Shown in pieces: positions 19,846-28,221 of a DNA stretch of 64,000 nucleotides. Position 1 is the stretch's first letter. Each line of letters opens with the position of its first letter. Below the pieces are notes generated by a model, which saw nothing but the letters and a program-made list of their open reading frames with translations, was not told where the DNA came from and searched no databases. A program made the position numbers and the translations under genes. Origin of the DNA: Thioalkalivibrio paradoxus. Its GTDB lineage: Bacteria > Pseudomonadota > Gammaproteobacteria > Ectothiorhodospirales > Ectothiorhodospiraceae. The stretch covers positions 620,001-684,000 of the forward strand of contig JAABSC010000001.1 in assembly GCA_011390565.1 (NCBI GenBank), written 5' to 3'.

Positions 19846-20017
19846 GATCTTGCCTCCATGGTGATTCTGATTTTTTCGTCTTGGGCTCGTGGCGTGCGAA
19901 ATTTACCCGCGCGCCTGGGTGTTCTTCCCGGCCGTGATCATCGGCGCAGCGCTCGGACCGTCAAGAATAGCATGCAAGAATGGCGGCCTTCCGGCTTTCC
20001 GCAGAGTCGTGTGGGCG

Positions 20018-20725
20018 TTACCAGAACGTGCCAGGGCGGTGCAGTACGCGATGCAGGGGCAGGGCGTGATCGCCGGCCAGGTGGGATACCTGAGCGGCGA
20101 AAAGTTCGGCAGCGGCGAGGGCGTCGTTCAGCGCATCGTGTCCCCGGTAAGGCGGCAGGTTGTATTGATTGCGCAGCGCCCCGAGCCGCAGCCCGTCCGA
20201 GCGTACGGTCTGCTGTCGCCGATGCAGCATCTCCTGCGCGAGCCGCAGGGTGTCCACAGCCGGGATCATGCAGGGAGATCCGTACTTGGCCATACAGGCG
20301 CGTTCGAGAAAACCCAGTTCCACGGTCGCGTGGTGGGCCAGCATCACGCGGCCGGCCATGGCCCTCAGAAGATGTTGCAGGCCGTCTCCCAGGCTTCCGC
20401 CCAGCGCCGCCTGGTCATCGGTGATCCGGTGCACGACGGCACTCGATTCCGGGATCTCCCGCGTGGTCCGAACCCAACGTTGTTCCGCGGTCGAAAGCAG
20501 GATGTCCATCCCGTTCATCGCCACCCATCCGATACTGAGGATCTGGTCGCGGGTTGGGTTCAGCCCGGTCGTTTCGAGATCCACGGCGAGGAAACCCGTT
20601 TCCCGGCAGTCCGCCCCGGGGTCGGGAATGTCGGTGGCGAGGTATTCGCGCAACGGCCCGGCCGGCAGGCGCTCGGCCAGGCGCCGGCGTCGCCGACGGA
20701 ACAGCCACGGGCCTGGACGGATCAC
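20018..20725 (-). CDS. DnaQ-like DEDDh 3'-5' exonuclease
   Basis: A 235-residue exonuclease of the DNA polymerase III epsilon superfamily. Exo I is FLAVDLETTGLNP, Exo II includes MLAHHATVELGFLE, and Exo III is HDALNDALAAAELF, giving the DEDDh set of acidic residues and a His. I chose GTG 20725, which overlaps the upstream stop as GTGA; the open frame extends further but inside the neighbouring gene. The Arg-rich N-terminus (LFRRRRRRLAERLP) is typical of the stand-alone forms next to CBS/DUF294 genes. It may act in nucleotide or DNA turnover; its link with carbon sensing is unexplained. Confidence 0.87.
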   Translation of the reverse strand: MIRPGPWLFRRRRRRLAERLPAGPLREYLATDIPDPGADCRETGFLAVDLETTGLNPTRDQILSIGWVAMNGMDILLSTAEQRWVRTTREIPESSAVVHRITDDQAALGGSLGDGLQHLLRAMAGRVMLAHHATVELGFLERACMAKYGSPCMIPAVDTLRLAQEMLHRRQQTVRSDGLRLGALRNQYNLPPYRGHDALNDALAAAELFAAQVSHLAGDHALPLHRVLHRPGTFW

Positions 20726-22581
20726 AGCGATCCCCGGCCCGCCAGCCTTGCCCGCAGATTCTTCTGCATCGTGGCGATCACGCCGAAAGCGTCTTTCAGA
20801 TGCCCGCGCTCGAGCGGAGAGAGCGTCTTGGGCGGGATGAAGTTGTCGGGTCGGCCGCCGGCCTTGATCTGGTCGACCTGGTGGCGCGCGCGCAGCGTCG
20901 CGAGATGTTCGTAGGCGCCGCACAGGTTGGCGCCATCGTCGCGCGTCACGGTCCCGACGCGCACCGCTTCCCGAAGACGGTCCAGCGTGTGCAGGCTGGA
21001 GCTGGCCGTCTGCAGTGCATAGACCCGGGCGAGCCCGGCGATGGGCAGGAGGCCCTGCCGCTTGACGTCGAGGGTGTCGGCCTGGTCGCCATTCTGGCTG
21101 AGAACCAGCTGCCGGAAGAAGCCCAGCGGCGGTTCGATGCTCAACGCGTTTTCCGCCATCTGCGCGAGGAACGGTGGGCGTGTTCGGGCGTAACGCAGGG
21201 CTTCCAGCCGCAGGGGTTCGAAGAGCCCGGATTCCCCGTAGACCACGCGCAGGTCGAAGTAATGCGCGGCCAGCATGCACGCCTTGCGGTCCGGGTCGTG
21301 AATGACCCGAGTGATCTCCTCGCGCCATCCGCTGACGCTGCGTCGCCAGGCTTGGGCGTGGGCGCTGACGTCACCCGGGCAATGCACGATCCCGCATCGA
21401 TCGAGGCCATCGGTCACGAACCGCGCGAGCCGGGCGAAGTAGTCGTGGACACCGTCCCCTGCGGAATCGGCATAGATCAGGGCGTTGTCCTGATCGGTGT
21501 GAATGGTCTGCTCGCGACGTCCCTGGGAGCCGCAGGCGAGCCAGGCATAGGGAACCGGCGGCTCTCCGAGTTCAGCGAAGCCGATTTTCAGCAGCCGCCG
21601 GGTCATCGCGTCCACGACGGCCGTCACGGCCTGTCCGAGGTGAAAGGCCGTGGCGCCGGATTGAACCAGGTGAATCTGCAGTTCCGGAAGCGCCTCGGTA
21701 ACCCGGCTCAGGGCCGGTACGGACTCGCAGCGTCGGATGTCCCGGACCAGGTAGACCGCGTTGGTCCCCTGATGACGGATGAGGTCGGTCGTGGAGATGA
21801 GGCCGACGGGTCGGCTTCCCGCCAGGACCGGAAGATGATGGATGTCGAGGCGCGACATCAGGAGCAGGGCCTCGAACGCGGGTGTTTCCGGTGTCACCGT
21901 CTGCAACCGGCCGCTCATGATGCTGCCCACGGGCTCATTGCGTGAAAGACCGGTCGCGAGGCAGCGCTTGCGCAGATCGTGGTCGGTCACGATCCCGACC
22001 AGTTCGCCCCCGGACATCACCAGGAGCGCGGACACTTCCTGCTGGCTCATGTGCTGCGCGGCGCTCTGAATGCTGGCATCGGGCGCGATGCTCTCGGGTG
22101 CGCGTGTGACGAGTTCGCCCACCGATACCGTGAGTACGCTGTCGCCGTGCGCGCCCCCCTGAAAGGCTTCCAGAGCCTGCTGCAGAGGACGGCGTCGGAC
22201 ACGGTCGAAGCGGTCGGCGAAGTCGGGGTATTGGTGACGAAGCTCGCGCGCTTCGGATGCCGGCAGCAGGTAGAAGAGAGCATCCTCGATGACCTGGCCG
22301 TGCACATGACCGGAACCGTTTTCCGCGTCGGGAACCGCGTAGACGTCACCCTCGCCGAGCTTGTCGAGCAGCTCCTCCCGGGTGTTGCGCAGATCCACGG
22401 CACCCGTACGCACCAACCAGAGGTCGGAGGCCTGGGTGTTGTCGGGGGGGAACGCGCTGCCGCGGCGAAGGTACCGCACGATGATCAGTTTGGGCAGGCG
22501 ATCGAGAGCGTCTTCCGGAAGGACGGCGAACTCGACGCTGGCCGCGAGAAAGTCACGAATTTCCTGCAGTTCGGCGTCCAT
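20722..22581 (-). CDS. cNMP-binding/CBS/DUF294 nucleotidyltransferase-like protein (copy 2)
   Basis: A 619-residue protein with an N-terminal cyclic-nucleotide-binding-like domain (about 1-130), two CBS motifs (about 155-275: SIQSAAQHMSQQEVSALLVM, GIVTDHDLRKRC, LISTTDLIRHQ), and a DUF294 nucleotidyltransferase core near 330-360 (ACGSQGRREQTIHTDQDNA) followed by its helical C-terminal domain. The GSxGR...DxD pattern resembles GlnD-type transferases, suggesting regulatory nucleotidylation in response to an adenine nucleotide. ATG 22581 is the first good start; an upstream GTG at 22626 has no better ribosome site. It is coupled to the exonuclease. A paralogue is encoded at 24856-26730. Confidence 0.87.
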   Translation of the reverse strand: MDAELQEIRDFLAASVEFAVLPEDALDRLPKLIIVRYLRRGSAFPPDNTQASDLWLVRTGAVDLRNTREELLDKLGEGDVYAVPDAENGSGHVHGQVIEDALFYLLPASEARELRHQYPDFADRFDRVRRRPLQQALEAFQGGAHGDSVLTVSVGELVTRAPESIAPDASIQSAAQHMSQQEVSALLVMSGGELVGIVTDHDLRKRCLATGLSRNEPVGSIMSGRLQTVTPETPAFEALLLMSRLDIHHLPVLAGSRPVGLISTTDLIRHQGTNAVYLVRDIRRCESVPALSRVTEALPELQIHLVQSGATAFHLGQAVTAVVDAMTRRLLKIGFAELGEPPVPYAWLACGSQGRREQTIHTDQDNALIYADSAGDGVHDYFARLARFVTDGLDRCGIVHCPGDVSAHAQAWRRSVSGWREEITRVIHDPDRKACMLAAHYFDLRVVYGESGLFEPLRLEALRYARTRPPFLAQMAENALSIEPPLGFFRQLVLSQNGDQADTLDVKRQGLLPIAGLARVYALQTASSSLHTLDRLREAVRVGTVTRDDGANLCGAYEHLATLRARHQVDQIKAGGRPDNFIPPKTLSPLERGHLKDAFGVIATMQKNLRARLAGRGSL

Positions 22582-22634
22582 GTCCGACTGATTACTCCAG
22601 AAACAACCGTGAGTGCAACGCTGCACTGCAATAG

Positions 22635-22706
22635 CCGTGGGTCATGCGGAGCATTCGGTGCAGCCTTGGCGGAAACGGCCAACCGAATGCTCCGCATGAC
22701 CCACGG
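22635..22706. repeat. 25-bp perfect inverted repeat
   Basis: Arms at 22635-22659 and 22682-22706 are perfect reverse complements, separated by 22 bases. The loop contains a smaller hairpin (TTGGC and GCCAA). It lies between the end of the symporter operon and the next gene on the same strand. No transposase or target duplication is evident, so it may be a mobile mini-element, a strong cruciform or an attenuator. Confidence 0.75.
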
Positions 22707-22727
22707 GTCGTTCGACGTGAAAAGAAT

Positions 22728-22751
22728 CAGGCCCGCCTTGCGGCGGGCCTG
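22728..22751 (-). terminator. rho-independent-like terminator of the symporter operon
   Basis: A perfect 10-base-pair stem (CAGGCCCGCC with GGCGGGCCTG) and 4-base loop, 13 bases after the symporter stop. On the minus strand the stem is followed by ATTCTTTT, a short T-rich run. Confidence 0.75.
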
Positions 22752-22764
22752 AAGGCGGGTGCGC

Positions 22765-24540
22765 TTACGGGTTGGTACCCACGCGCGGAACACGGACTTC
22801 TTCGACCAGATGCTGGATATGCTCAGGCGGGGCCTTGGTGACCTGCATCACCAGGAAGGCCACGATGAAGTTCAGGATCGCCCCGATCACGCCGAAGCCC
22901 GTCGGGTTGATGCCGAACAGCCAGTACTCGGCGGTATCCGGGAACACGTTCGTGCCCGGGAAGAAGAACCAGCCCTTGAACAGGAAGATGTAGAGCAGGG
23001 TACTTCCCAGACCGACCAGCATGCCGGCGATCGCGCCTTCCCGGTTCATCTTCTTCATGAAGATGCCCATCATCAGGGCCGGGAAGAGGCTGGCCGCCGC
23101 CAGACCGAAGGCCAGTGCCACGACCTGTGCCGCGAAGCCGGGTGGATTGAGGCCGAGATACCCTGCCAGCAGAATCGCGCCGCCCATCGCGATGCGTCCC
23201 GCCATCAGTTCCTTCTTCTCCGAGATTTTCGGCGCGAATATGCCCTTCAGCAGGTCATGCGAGATCGCCGATGCAATGGCGAGCAGCAAGCCGGCCGCCG
23301 TCGAGAGCGCCGCCGCGATACCCCCTGCCGCGACGAGCGCGATCACCCAGTTGGGCAGTCCGGCAATCTGCGGATTCGCAAGCACCATGATGTCGCGGTC
23401 GATGCGGTTGAATTCGCTGCCTTCCCAGCCGTACTCCTCGCGCGCCATCTCGGCGAACTCGGGGTTGCCATCGTTGTAGTACTGCAGACGGCCGTCGTCG
23501 TTCTTGTCCTCGAACTGCAGCAGGCCCGTCCGTTCCCAACGCAGCATCCAGTCCGGACGCTCGTCGATGACCACGTTGCCCTGCGGGGACCCGATCTCTC
23601 CGGGCTGCACGGTGTTGATGAAGTTGTACATCGCCATCGCGCCCACGGCGGGAGCGGTGGTGTACAGGATGCCGATGAACACCAGGGCCCAGCCAGCGGA
23701 CTTCCGCGCATCCCGCACCCGCGGTACGGTGAAGAAGCGGATGATCACGTGGGGCAGACCGGCGGTGCCGATCATCAGCGCCAGGGTCAGCAGGAACATG
23801 TTCGTCATGGTCATGCCGGTGACCGAGGTATACGCGGCGAAGCCCAGATCCATCAGGGTCTGATCCAGCGCCTGCAGCAGGTGGGTATCGGTCCCCGCCA
23901 GCGTGGAACCGAGGCCGATCTGCGGGAACGCGACACCGGTCAGCTGGATGGAGATGAAGACCGCCGGCACCGTGTAGGCGAAGATCATGATCACGTACTG
24001 GGCGATCTGGGTGTAGGTGATCCCCTTCATGCCGCCGAACACCGCGTAGATGAACACCACCGCCATACCGGTCAGCAGGCCGACCTCGAGTTTCACTTCG
24101 AGGATGTTGGAGAAGGCGATCCCGACCCCGCGCATCTGCCCGATCACGTAGGTGATGGAGATCACCAGGAGGCTGATCACCGCCACGATGCGTGCGGTCG
24201 TCGAGTAGAACCGGTCACCGATGAACTCGGGCACCGTGAACTTTCCGAACTTGCGCAGATAGGGGGCGAGCAGAAGTGCCATCAGCACGTAGCCACCGGT
24301 CCAGCCCATCAGGTAGGCGCCACCGGTGAAGCCGAGGAAGGCGATCAGACCCGCCATCGAAATGAAGCTTGCCGCGGACATCCAGTCCGCCGCCGTAGCC
24401 ATACCATTGAGAACCGGCGGAATGCCCTTGCCGGCGACGTAGAATTCGCTGGTGCTGCTGGCCTTCGCCCAGATCGCAATCGCGATATAGATGACGAAGG
24501 TCGCGCCGACGACCAGGAGACTTAAAGTTTTGAGATCCAT
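22765..24540 (-). CDS. sodium:solute symporter, acetate-type (VC_2705 family)
   Basis: A 591-residue inner-membrane protein with about 13 transmembrane helices and the SSS-family opening (MDLKTLSLLVVGATFVIYI, FYVAGKGIPPVLNGMATAADWMSAASF). A longer soluble loop near 300-365, rich in charged residues, is a feature of the VC_2705 subfamily, which pairs with a DUF4212 small protein. ActP-related transporters import acetate and other short carboxylates with sodium; the exact substrate here is not provable from sequence. It is 6 bases after the DUF4212 gene and ends at a terminator. The operon appears to be driven by the sigma-54 promoter at 26768-26783. Confidence 0.9.
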   Translation of the reverse strand: MDLKTLSLLVVGATFVIYIAIAIWAKASSTSEFYVAGKGIPPVLNGMATAADWMSAASFISMAGLIAFLGFTGGAYLMGWTGGYVLMALLLAPYLRKFGKFTVPEFIGDRFYSTTARIVAVISLLVISITYVIGQMRGVGIAFSNILEVKLEVGLLTGMAVVFIYAVFGGMKGITYTQIAQYVIMIFAYTVPAVFISIQLTGVAFPQIGLGSTLAGTDTHLLQALDQTLMDLGFAAYTSVTGMTMTNMFLLTLALMIGTAGLPHVIIRFFTVPRVRDARKSAGWALVFIGILYTTAPAVGAMAMYNFINTVQPGEIGSPQGNVVIDERPDWMLRWERTGLLQFEDKNDDGRLQYYNDGNPEFAEMAREEYGWEGSEFNRIDRDIMVLANPQIAGLPNWVIALVAAGGIAAALSTAAGLLLAIASAISHDLLKGIFAPKISEKKELMAGRIAMGGAILLAGYLGLNPPGFAAQVVALAFGLAAASLFPALMMGIFMKKMNREGAIAGMLVGLGSTLLYIFLFKGWFFFPGTNVFPDTAEYWLFGINPTGFGVIGAILNFIVAFLVMQVTKAPPEHIQHLVEEVRVPRVGTNP

Positions 24541-24546
24541 GGTGGC

Positions 24547-24807
24547 TCAGTCCTCGTGTACGTCGAACTTGCGGTCCAGCACATTCATGCGCCAGGCGTA
24601 GATGAAGATCAGGGCGATGAACGTGTAGATCGAACCCTGCTGGGCAAACCAGAAGCCCAGCGGATATCCGCCGATGCTGAAGTTGTTCAAGGGCTGCGAC
24701 AGCAGGATGCCGAAGCCGAAGGACACGATGAACCATATGCTCAGCAGTATGGTCAGCAGTCGCAGATTGGCCTGCCAGTAGGCAGTTCTGCTCTCCTGTT
24801 GAGTCAT
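24547..24807 (-). CDS. DUF4212 small symporter subunit
   Basis: An 86-residue protein with two transmembrane helices (LLTILLSIWFIVSFGFGILL and FWFAQQGSIYTFIALIFIYAW), the DUF4212 family. It is encoded just before the large symporter and is thought to be its accessory subunit. The second ATG (MTQQESR, 24807) sits 8 bases after AAGGAG, whereas the ATG two codons upstream would be only 2 bases from it, so I favour 24807. Confidence 0.9.
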   Translation of the reverse strand: MTQQESRTAYWQANLRLLTILLSIWFIVSFGFGILLSQPLNNFSIGGYPLGFWFAQQGSIYTFIALIFIYAWRMNVLDRKFDVHED

Positions 24808-24855
24808 TTGCATTTCTCCTTATGGGTGGGTTGAAGAGTCTCCTCCGACTCGGGG

Positions 24856-26730
24856 TCAGAGCTGGTACTGAACCGCGAGCTGCCCCTGCAGCTTGCGGGC
24901 CTGCCGGAAGGCTTCCTTGAGCACCCGGGCTTCCAGGGTGCCCAGTTCCTCCGGTCGGATCCGGTTGCTATCTTCGCGCTCCGCGCCCAGAGCCTGCTGC
25001 TGACTGCGCAGGCGCAGCATCTGCAGGTAGCGCAGCGCGGCATGGTAGTCGTGTGCGTCGGGTTCGCGCAGAATTTCGGCCGCGACCGCCTGGTCCAGGC
25101 GTTCGTGAGTGCGCGTCGCGGGCAATTCGCCGGCGAGCGACATCACCCGGGCGCCGTCCACGAAGGGCGTGATTCCCTGCAGCTTGATATTGATGCCGTC
25201 GGCGCCGCTGCGAATCTCGCCGAACAGGCCGAGCGGCGGCCGGATGCTCATCTGGTTGGCTGCCATCTGGCGGCGGAACCGGCTGTTGAACGCGGTCTTG
25301 TGCAGCAGCTTGGAGCGCAGGGATTCCACCGCGCCGAGATCACCCTCGATGCCGCGCAGATCGAAGAAAATCGAACTCTTCAGCAGGTGTTCGGGGGTGC
25401 CCTGGTCGATCCAGCGGCCGAATCGCCGTTCCCATTCCGGTCCGCTGAGGCAGCACTCGGGGTTGCCGGCCATGATGTTGCCGGGGCACAGCTCGAAACC
25501 GCATTCGTCCAGCGCCTTGTTCACGGCCTGCGCGAAGGGCAGAAGCTGCTCGCGTACCCGGTCCTCGTCGCCGGGGGCGCATTTGAAGAGGATGCCGTTG
25601 TCCTGGTCGGTGCGCAGCGCCTGTTCCTCGCGCGCCTGGGAGCCGAAGGCCAGCCAGGTGAAATCAATTCCGTCGAGGTCGTGGTCCTCGCGGATCAGCG
25701 CCAGAACGCGGCGCGTCGCGTGGTCGTTGATGCGGGTGATCAGGCGCAGGATCTGATCCGCCTCGGCCCCCTGACTGATCACGGCCCCGATCAGGCGCGG
25801 CATCTCGCGCAGGTGTTCCGCGATCGTCGCCACGCTGCCGGCCCGGAGCACGCCCCGCACCAGGCGGTCGAGGGTCAGCGGGTTGGAGGTCAGCAGGTCC
25901 CGTTCACCGAGCACGCCCACGAGCTTGCCGTCGGCGACCACGCAGATGTGCTTCATCCCGTGTTCGGCCATGGTTTCGATGCCCTCGAAACCCAGTGCGG
26001 AATCGGGCAGGGCGATGGGATTGGCGGTCATCACCTGCTGCAGCGGCGTGTCCAGCGGAACCTCGTTCAGGGCCACCCGGGACAGCAGGTCGGTCATCGT
26101 GAAAATGCCGACCGGGTGCCGGTCGGCATCGACTGCGACGATCGATCCCACGCGCTGTTCGCGCATCGTGTTGAGGGCCTCGCGCAACGGCGTTTCGGGG
26201 TGGCAGGTCACGGGTTCCCGCCCGATGCGCGCCCCCAGCGGGGTATTGAGTTGCCCGCTGCCGCCGCCTTCGCCGAGATTGCGGTTCAGCAGCCCCTGGT
26301 GCACGCGGTCCAGAAGGCTGATCAGTCTGCGGGCACAGAAGTCGTTGAAAACCTGGGATCGCGAGCGCAGACGATCGAAATCCTCGACCGTCAACTCCAG
26401 GCAGATCGTGTCCTCGAGCGCACGGTGAACGGTAAGTACCGCGCGGCGCCCGAGCAGGGCACCGATCGGGAAGGATTCTCCCGGCACCAGTTCCCAGGCC
26501 TTCCCGGAAACCTGTTCGTCCTCGCTCGGCGTCTCGCCGCGTATCCGGCCCTGGCGGATGATATAGAAGCGCTGGGCGGGCCCCGAATCGGGATCCGTGA
26601 TGCGTTCGCCGCTCGCATAGAAGCGCGTCTCCAGCCGCGGCAACAGAAACTCGAGCGCATCCGGTTCGAGCTGGTCGAACGGCGCGTGCGCGCTGAGAAA
26701 CTCCCGTGTTGTGTCGAGCGCGTCGGACAT
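24856..26730 (-). CDS. cNMP-binding/CBS/DUF294 nucleotidyltransferase-like protein (copy 1)
   Basis: A 624-residue protein with the same layout as copy 2: cyclic-nucleotide-binding-like domain (about 20-130), tandem CBS domains (about 150-285: AVDADRHPVGIFTMTDLLSR, VGVLGERDLL) and a DUF294 core (AFGSQAREEQALRTDQDNG near 375-395). I chose ATG 26730; the frame is open to a TTG at 26784, but a sigma-54 promoter (26768-26783) overlaps it, and the predicted transcript starts near 26758, leaving a leader of about 28 bases. It is the first gene of the operon with DUF4212 and the symporter. It may sense energy charge through the CBS domains and adjust transport. Confidence 0.88.
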   Translation of the reverse strand: MSDALDTTREFLSAHAPFDQLEPDALEFLLPRLETRFYASGERITDPDSGPAQRFYIIRQGRIRGETPSEDEQVSGKAWELVPGESFPIGALLGRRAVLTVHRALEDTICLELTVEDFDRLRSRSQVFNDFCARRLISLLDRVHQGLLNRNLGEGGGSGQLNTPLGARIGREPVTCHPETPLREALNTMREQRVGSIVAVDADRHPVGIFTMTDLLSRVALNEVPLDTPLQQVMTANPIALPDSALGFEGIETMAEHGMKHICVVADGKLVGVLGERDLLTSNPLTLDRLVRGVLRAGSVATIAEHLREMPRLIGAVISQGAEADQILRLITRINDHATRRVLALIREDHDLDGIDFTWLAFGSQAREEQALRTDQDNGILFKCAPGDEDRVREQLLPFAQAVNKALDECGFELCPGNIMAGNPECCLSGPEWERRFGRWIDQGTPEHLLKSSIFFDLRGIEGDLGAVESLRSKLLHKTAFNSRFRRQMAANQMSIRPPLGLFGEIRSGADGINIKLQGITPFVDGARVMSLAGELPATRTHERLDQAVAAEILREPDAHDYHAALRYLQMLRLRSQQQALGAEREDSNRIRPEELGTLEARVLKEAFRQARKLQGQLAVQYQL

Positions 26731-26767
26731 GGGCACCAGGACGGCGTTGGACGGTATGAATCTGCAC

Positions 26768-26783
26768 AGCAAGACTTGCGCCA
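26768..26783 (-). promoter_or_regulatory. sigma-54 promoter of the CBS/DUF4212/symporter operon
   Basis: On the minus strand the sequence is TGGCGCAAGTCTTGCT. It matches the sigma-54 consensus TGGCACG-N4-TTGCW at all but two defined positions, with the invariant GG and GC exactly 10 bases apart. The predicted start is near 26758, 28 bases before the ATG at 26730. The adjacent gene encodes a sigma-54 activator. Confidence 0.82.
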
Positions 26784-26846
26784 AGAGCGGATTAAAAATG
26801 AAATCAAGTGGATAGAGAAATCAGGGCGTGAGTGCGGGGGCGCTCG

Positions 26847-26885
26847 CGTTACGCTCGGTAACATCCGGTGTTACCAGGCGTAACA
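26847..26885. promoter_or_regulatory. paired GTTAC-N5-GTAAC palindromes, likely activator sites
   Basis: Two dyads are visible: CGTTAC-N5-GTAACA at 26847-26863 and TGTTAC-N5-GTAACA at 26869-26885, with centres 22 bases apart (about two helical turns). They lie roughly 90-127 bases upstream of the predicted sigma-54 start, a usual distance for enhancer sites. The second dyad extends to a 10-bp stem (26865-26889), so a terminator for the cbrB-like gene is an alternative, though no T-tract follows. Confidence 0.65.
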
Positions 26886-26913
26886 CCGGGTGCGGTTGGA
26901 CGTGACTGGAAAC

Positions 26914-28221
26914 TCAGGGCCGCGGCAGGTTTTCCCGCTGGCGCCGCTCCCAGAGGGTCTTGCGGCTGATGCCGAGTGCGCGGGCCAGCTCGGTTTCGTT
27001 CATGTGGGCCTGATTTTCAAGGACGAAACGCCGGAAGTAATCCCGCAGGCTTTCGCCCTCCGATCGATCGTCTCTTCCCAGGGGACCGAGGCCCAGGTGT
27101 TCCCATTCGATCCGGTGGTGCTCGGAGAGTACGGCGGCCCGTTCCAGCGCGTTCTTGAGTTCGCGCACATTGCCGGGCCAGTCGTACTGCTGCATTTTCG
27201 CGAGGGTCTCCTGGGGCAGGCTCAGATCTTTCTGGCCGAGATCGTTTTCCAGTTCCCGCAGGAAGTGCGCCGCCAGGGGCTCGAGATCCTGCATCCGTTC
27301 GCGCAGTGGAGGAATGCGGATTTCGAGAACGCGAAGGCGGTAGTACAGATCCGCCCGGAATTCCTGGGTCGCGATCATGGCTTCGAGATCACGGTGGGTT
27401 GCAGCGAGGAGCCGGATGTCGACCCGCCGGGCCTGGGTGGCCCCCACCGGTCGGATTTCGCCTTCCTGCAGCACCCTCAGCAGCCGAGCCTGGGCCGCCG
27501 GGGCCAGCTCGCCGATTTCATCGAGGAACAGCACGCCCCCGTTGGCGGCTTCCACCAGTCCGGCGCGTGCCTTGACCGCGCCGGTATACGCGCCCTGGGC
27601 GTGCCCGAAGAGTTCGGCCTCGACCAGGCCCTCGGGGATCGACGCGCAGTTGACGGGGATGAACGGACCGCCGGCACGCGGGCTGAGGTCGTGAATCGCG
27701 CGTGCGGCGACCTCCTTGCCGGTGCCGGACTCGCCGCGAATCAGAACCGTGGAATGGGTCGTGGCCACGCGCTGGATCTGCTGGCGCAGGGTCTCCATGA
27801 GCGCGCTGTCACCGATCAGGCCGCAGTCCTGTTTCGGCCGGTCCGGATCCGATGCCGGCTGGCTTCGGGCCGAGTTGCTGCGCAGGGCGGCCCGAATGGT
27901 CAGCAGCAGCCCGTCGTGGTCGAAGGGCTTGGCAATGTAATCGATGGCGCCGGACTTCATGGCTTCCACTGCCGAGGGCACGGAGGCATAGCTGGTCATG
28001 ATGACCGTCGGCAGCTGCGGGAACTCTGCGATCAGCGCGGTGCCCTCGCCGTCCGGCAGGCGAAGGTCCGCGAGGAGCAGGTCGAAGACCTGCGCCTCAG
28101 CGAGCTTGCGCGCACTGGCAAGGTCGTCGGCCAGTGCCACTTCCAGGCCGTGGTGTTCCAGGAACCGCCGAACGCCGCGGCGGATCGCAGCCTCGTCGTC
28201 GACCAGGAGTATTCGGGTCAT
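26914..28221 (-). CDS. cbrB: CbrB-like NtrC-family sigma-54 response regulator
   Basis: A 435-residue regulator. It has a receiver domain with Asp52 (LLLADLRLPDGEG), a AAA+ domain with Walker A GESGTGKE near 165, the sigma-54 contact loop as GAYTGA (a tolerated variant of GAFTGA), Walker B GGVLFLDEIGEL, and a C-terminal Fis-type helix-turn-helix (LARALGISRKTLWERRQ). It overlaps the upstream kinase stop by 4 bases (ATGA). Its place after the CbrA-like kinase in a dksA-gluQ context matches Pseudomonas CbrB, a regulator of carbon and nitrogen use. The sigma-54 promoter and palindromes directly downstream are plausible targets. The gene name is by synteny and domain layout. Confidence 0.82.
   Translation of the reverse strand: MTRILLVDDEAAIRRGVRRFLEHHGLEVALADDLASARKLAEAQVFDLLLADLRLPDGEGTALIAEFPQLPTVIMTSYASVPSAVEAMKSGAIDYIAKPFDHDGLLLTIRAALRSNSARSQPASDPDRPKQDCGLIGDSALMETLRQQIQRVATTHSTVLIRGESGTGKEVAARAIHDLSPRAGGPFIPVNCASIPEGLVEAELFGHAQGAYTGAVKARAGLVEAANGGVLFLDEIGELAPAAQARLLRVLQEGEIRPVGATQARRVDIRLLAATHRDLEAMIATQEFRADLYYRLRVLEIRIPPLRERMQDLEPLAAHFLRELENDLGQKDLSLPQETLAKMQQYDWPGNVRELKNALERAAVLSEHHRIEWEHLGLGPLGRDDRSEGESLRDYFRRFVLENQAHMNETELARALGISRKTLWERRQRENLPRP

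Noticed and set aside
19846..20017. A sigma-54 promoter upstream of acs
   Set aside because: The best GG-N10-GC candidate matches only about seven of the twelve defined consensus positions and no paired GTTAC dyad is present; a single GTTAC near 20016 is within expectation.
22759..24525. A 588-codon open frame opposite the symporter
   Set aside because: A mirror of a hydrophobic membrane protein gives the observed His/Asp/Gln-rich frame; there is no independent support.
26731..26913. A crcZ-like sRNA after the cbrB-like gene
   Set aside because: The sigma-54 promoter lies only about 28 bases before a coding start and no A-rich repeated CA motifs are visible.
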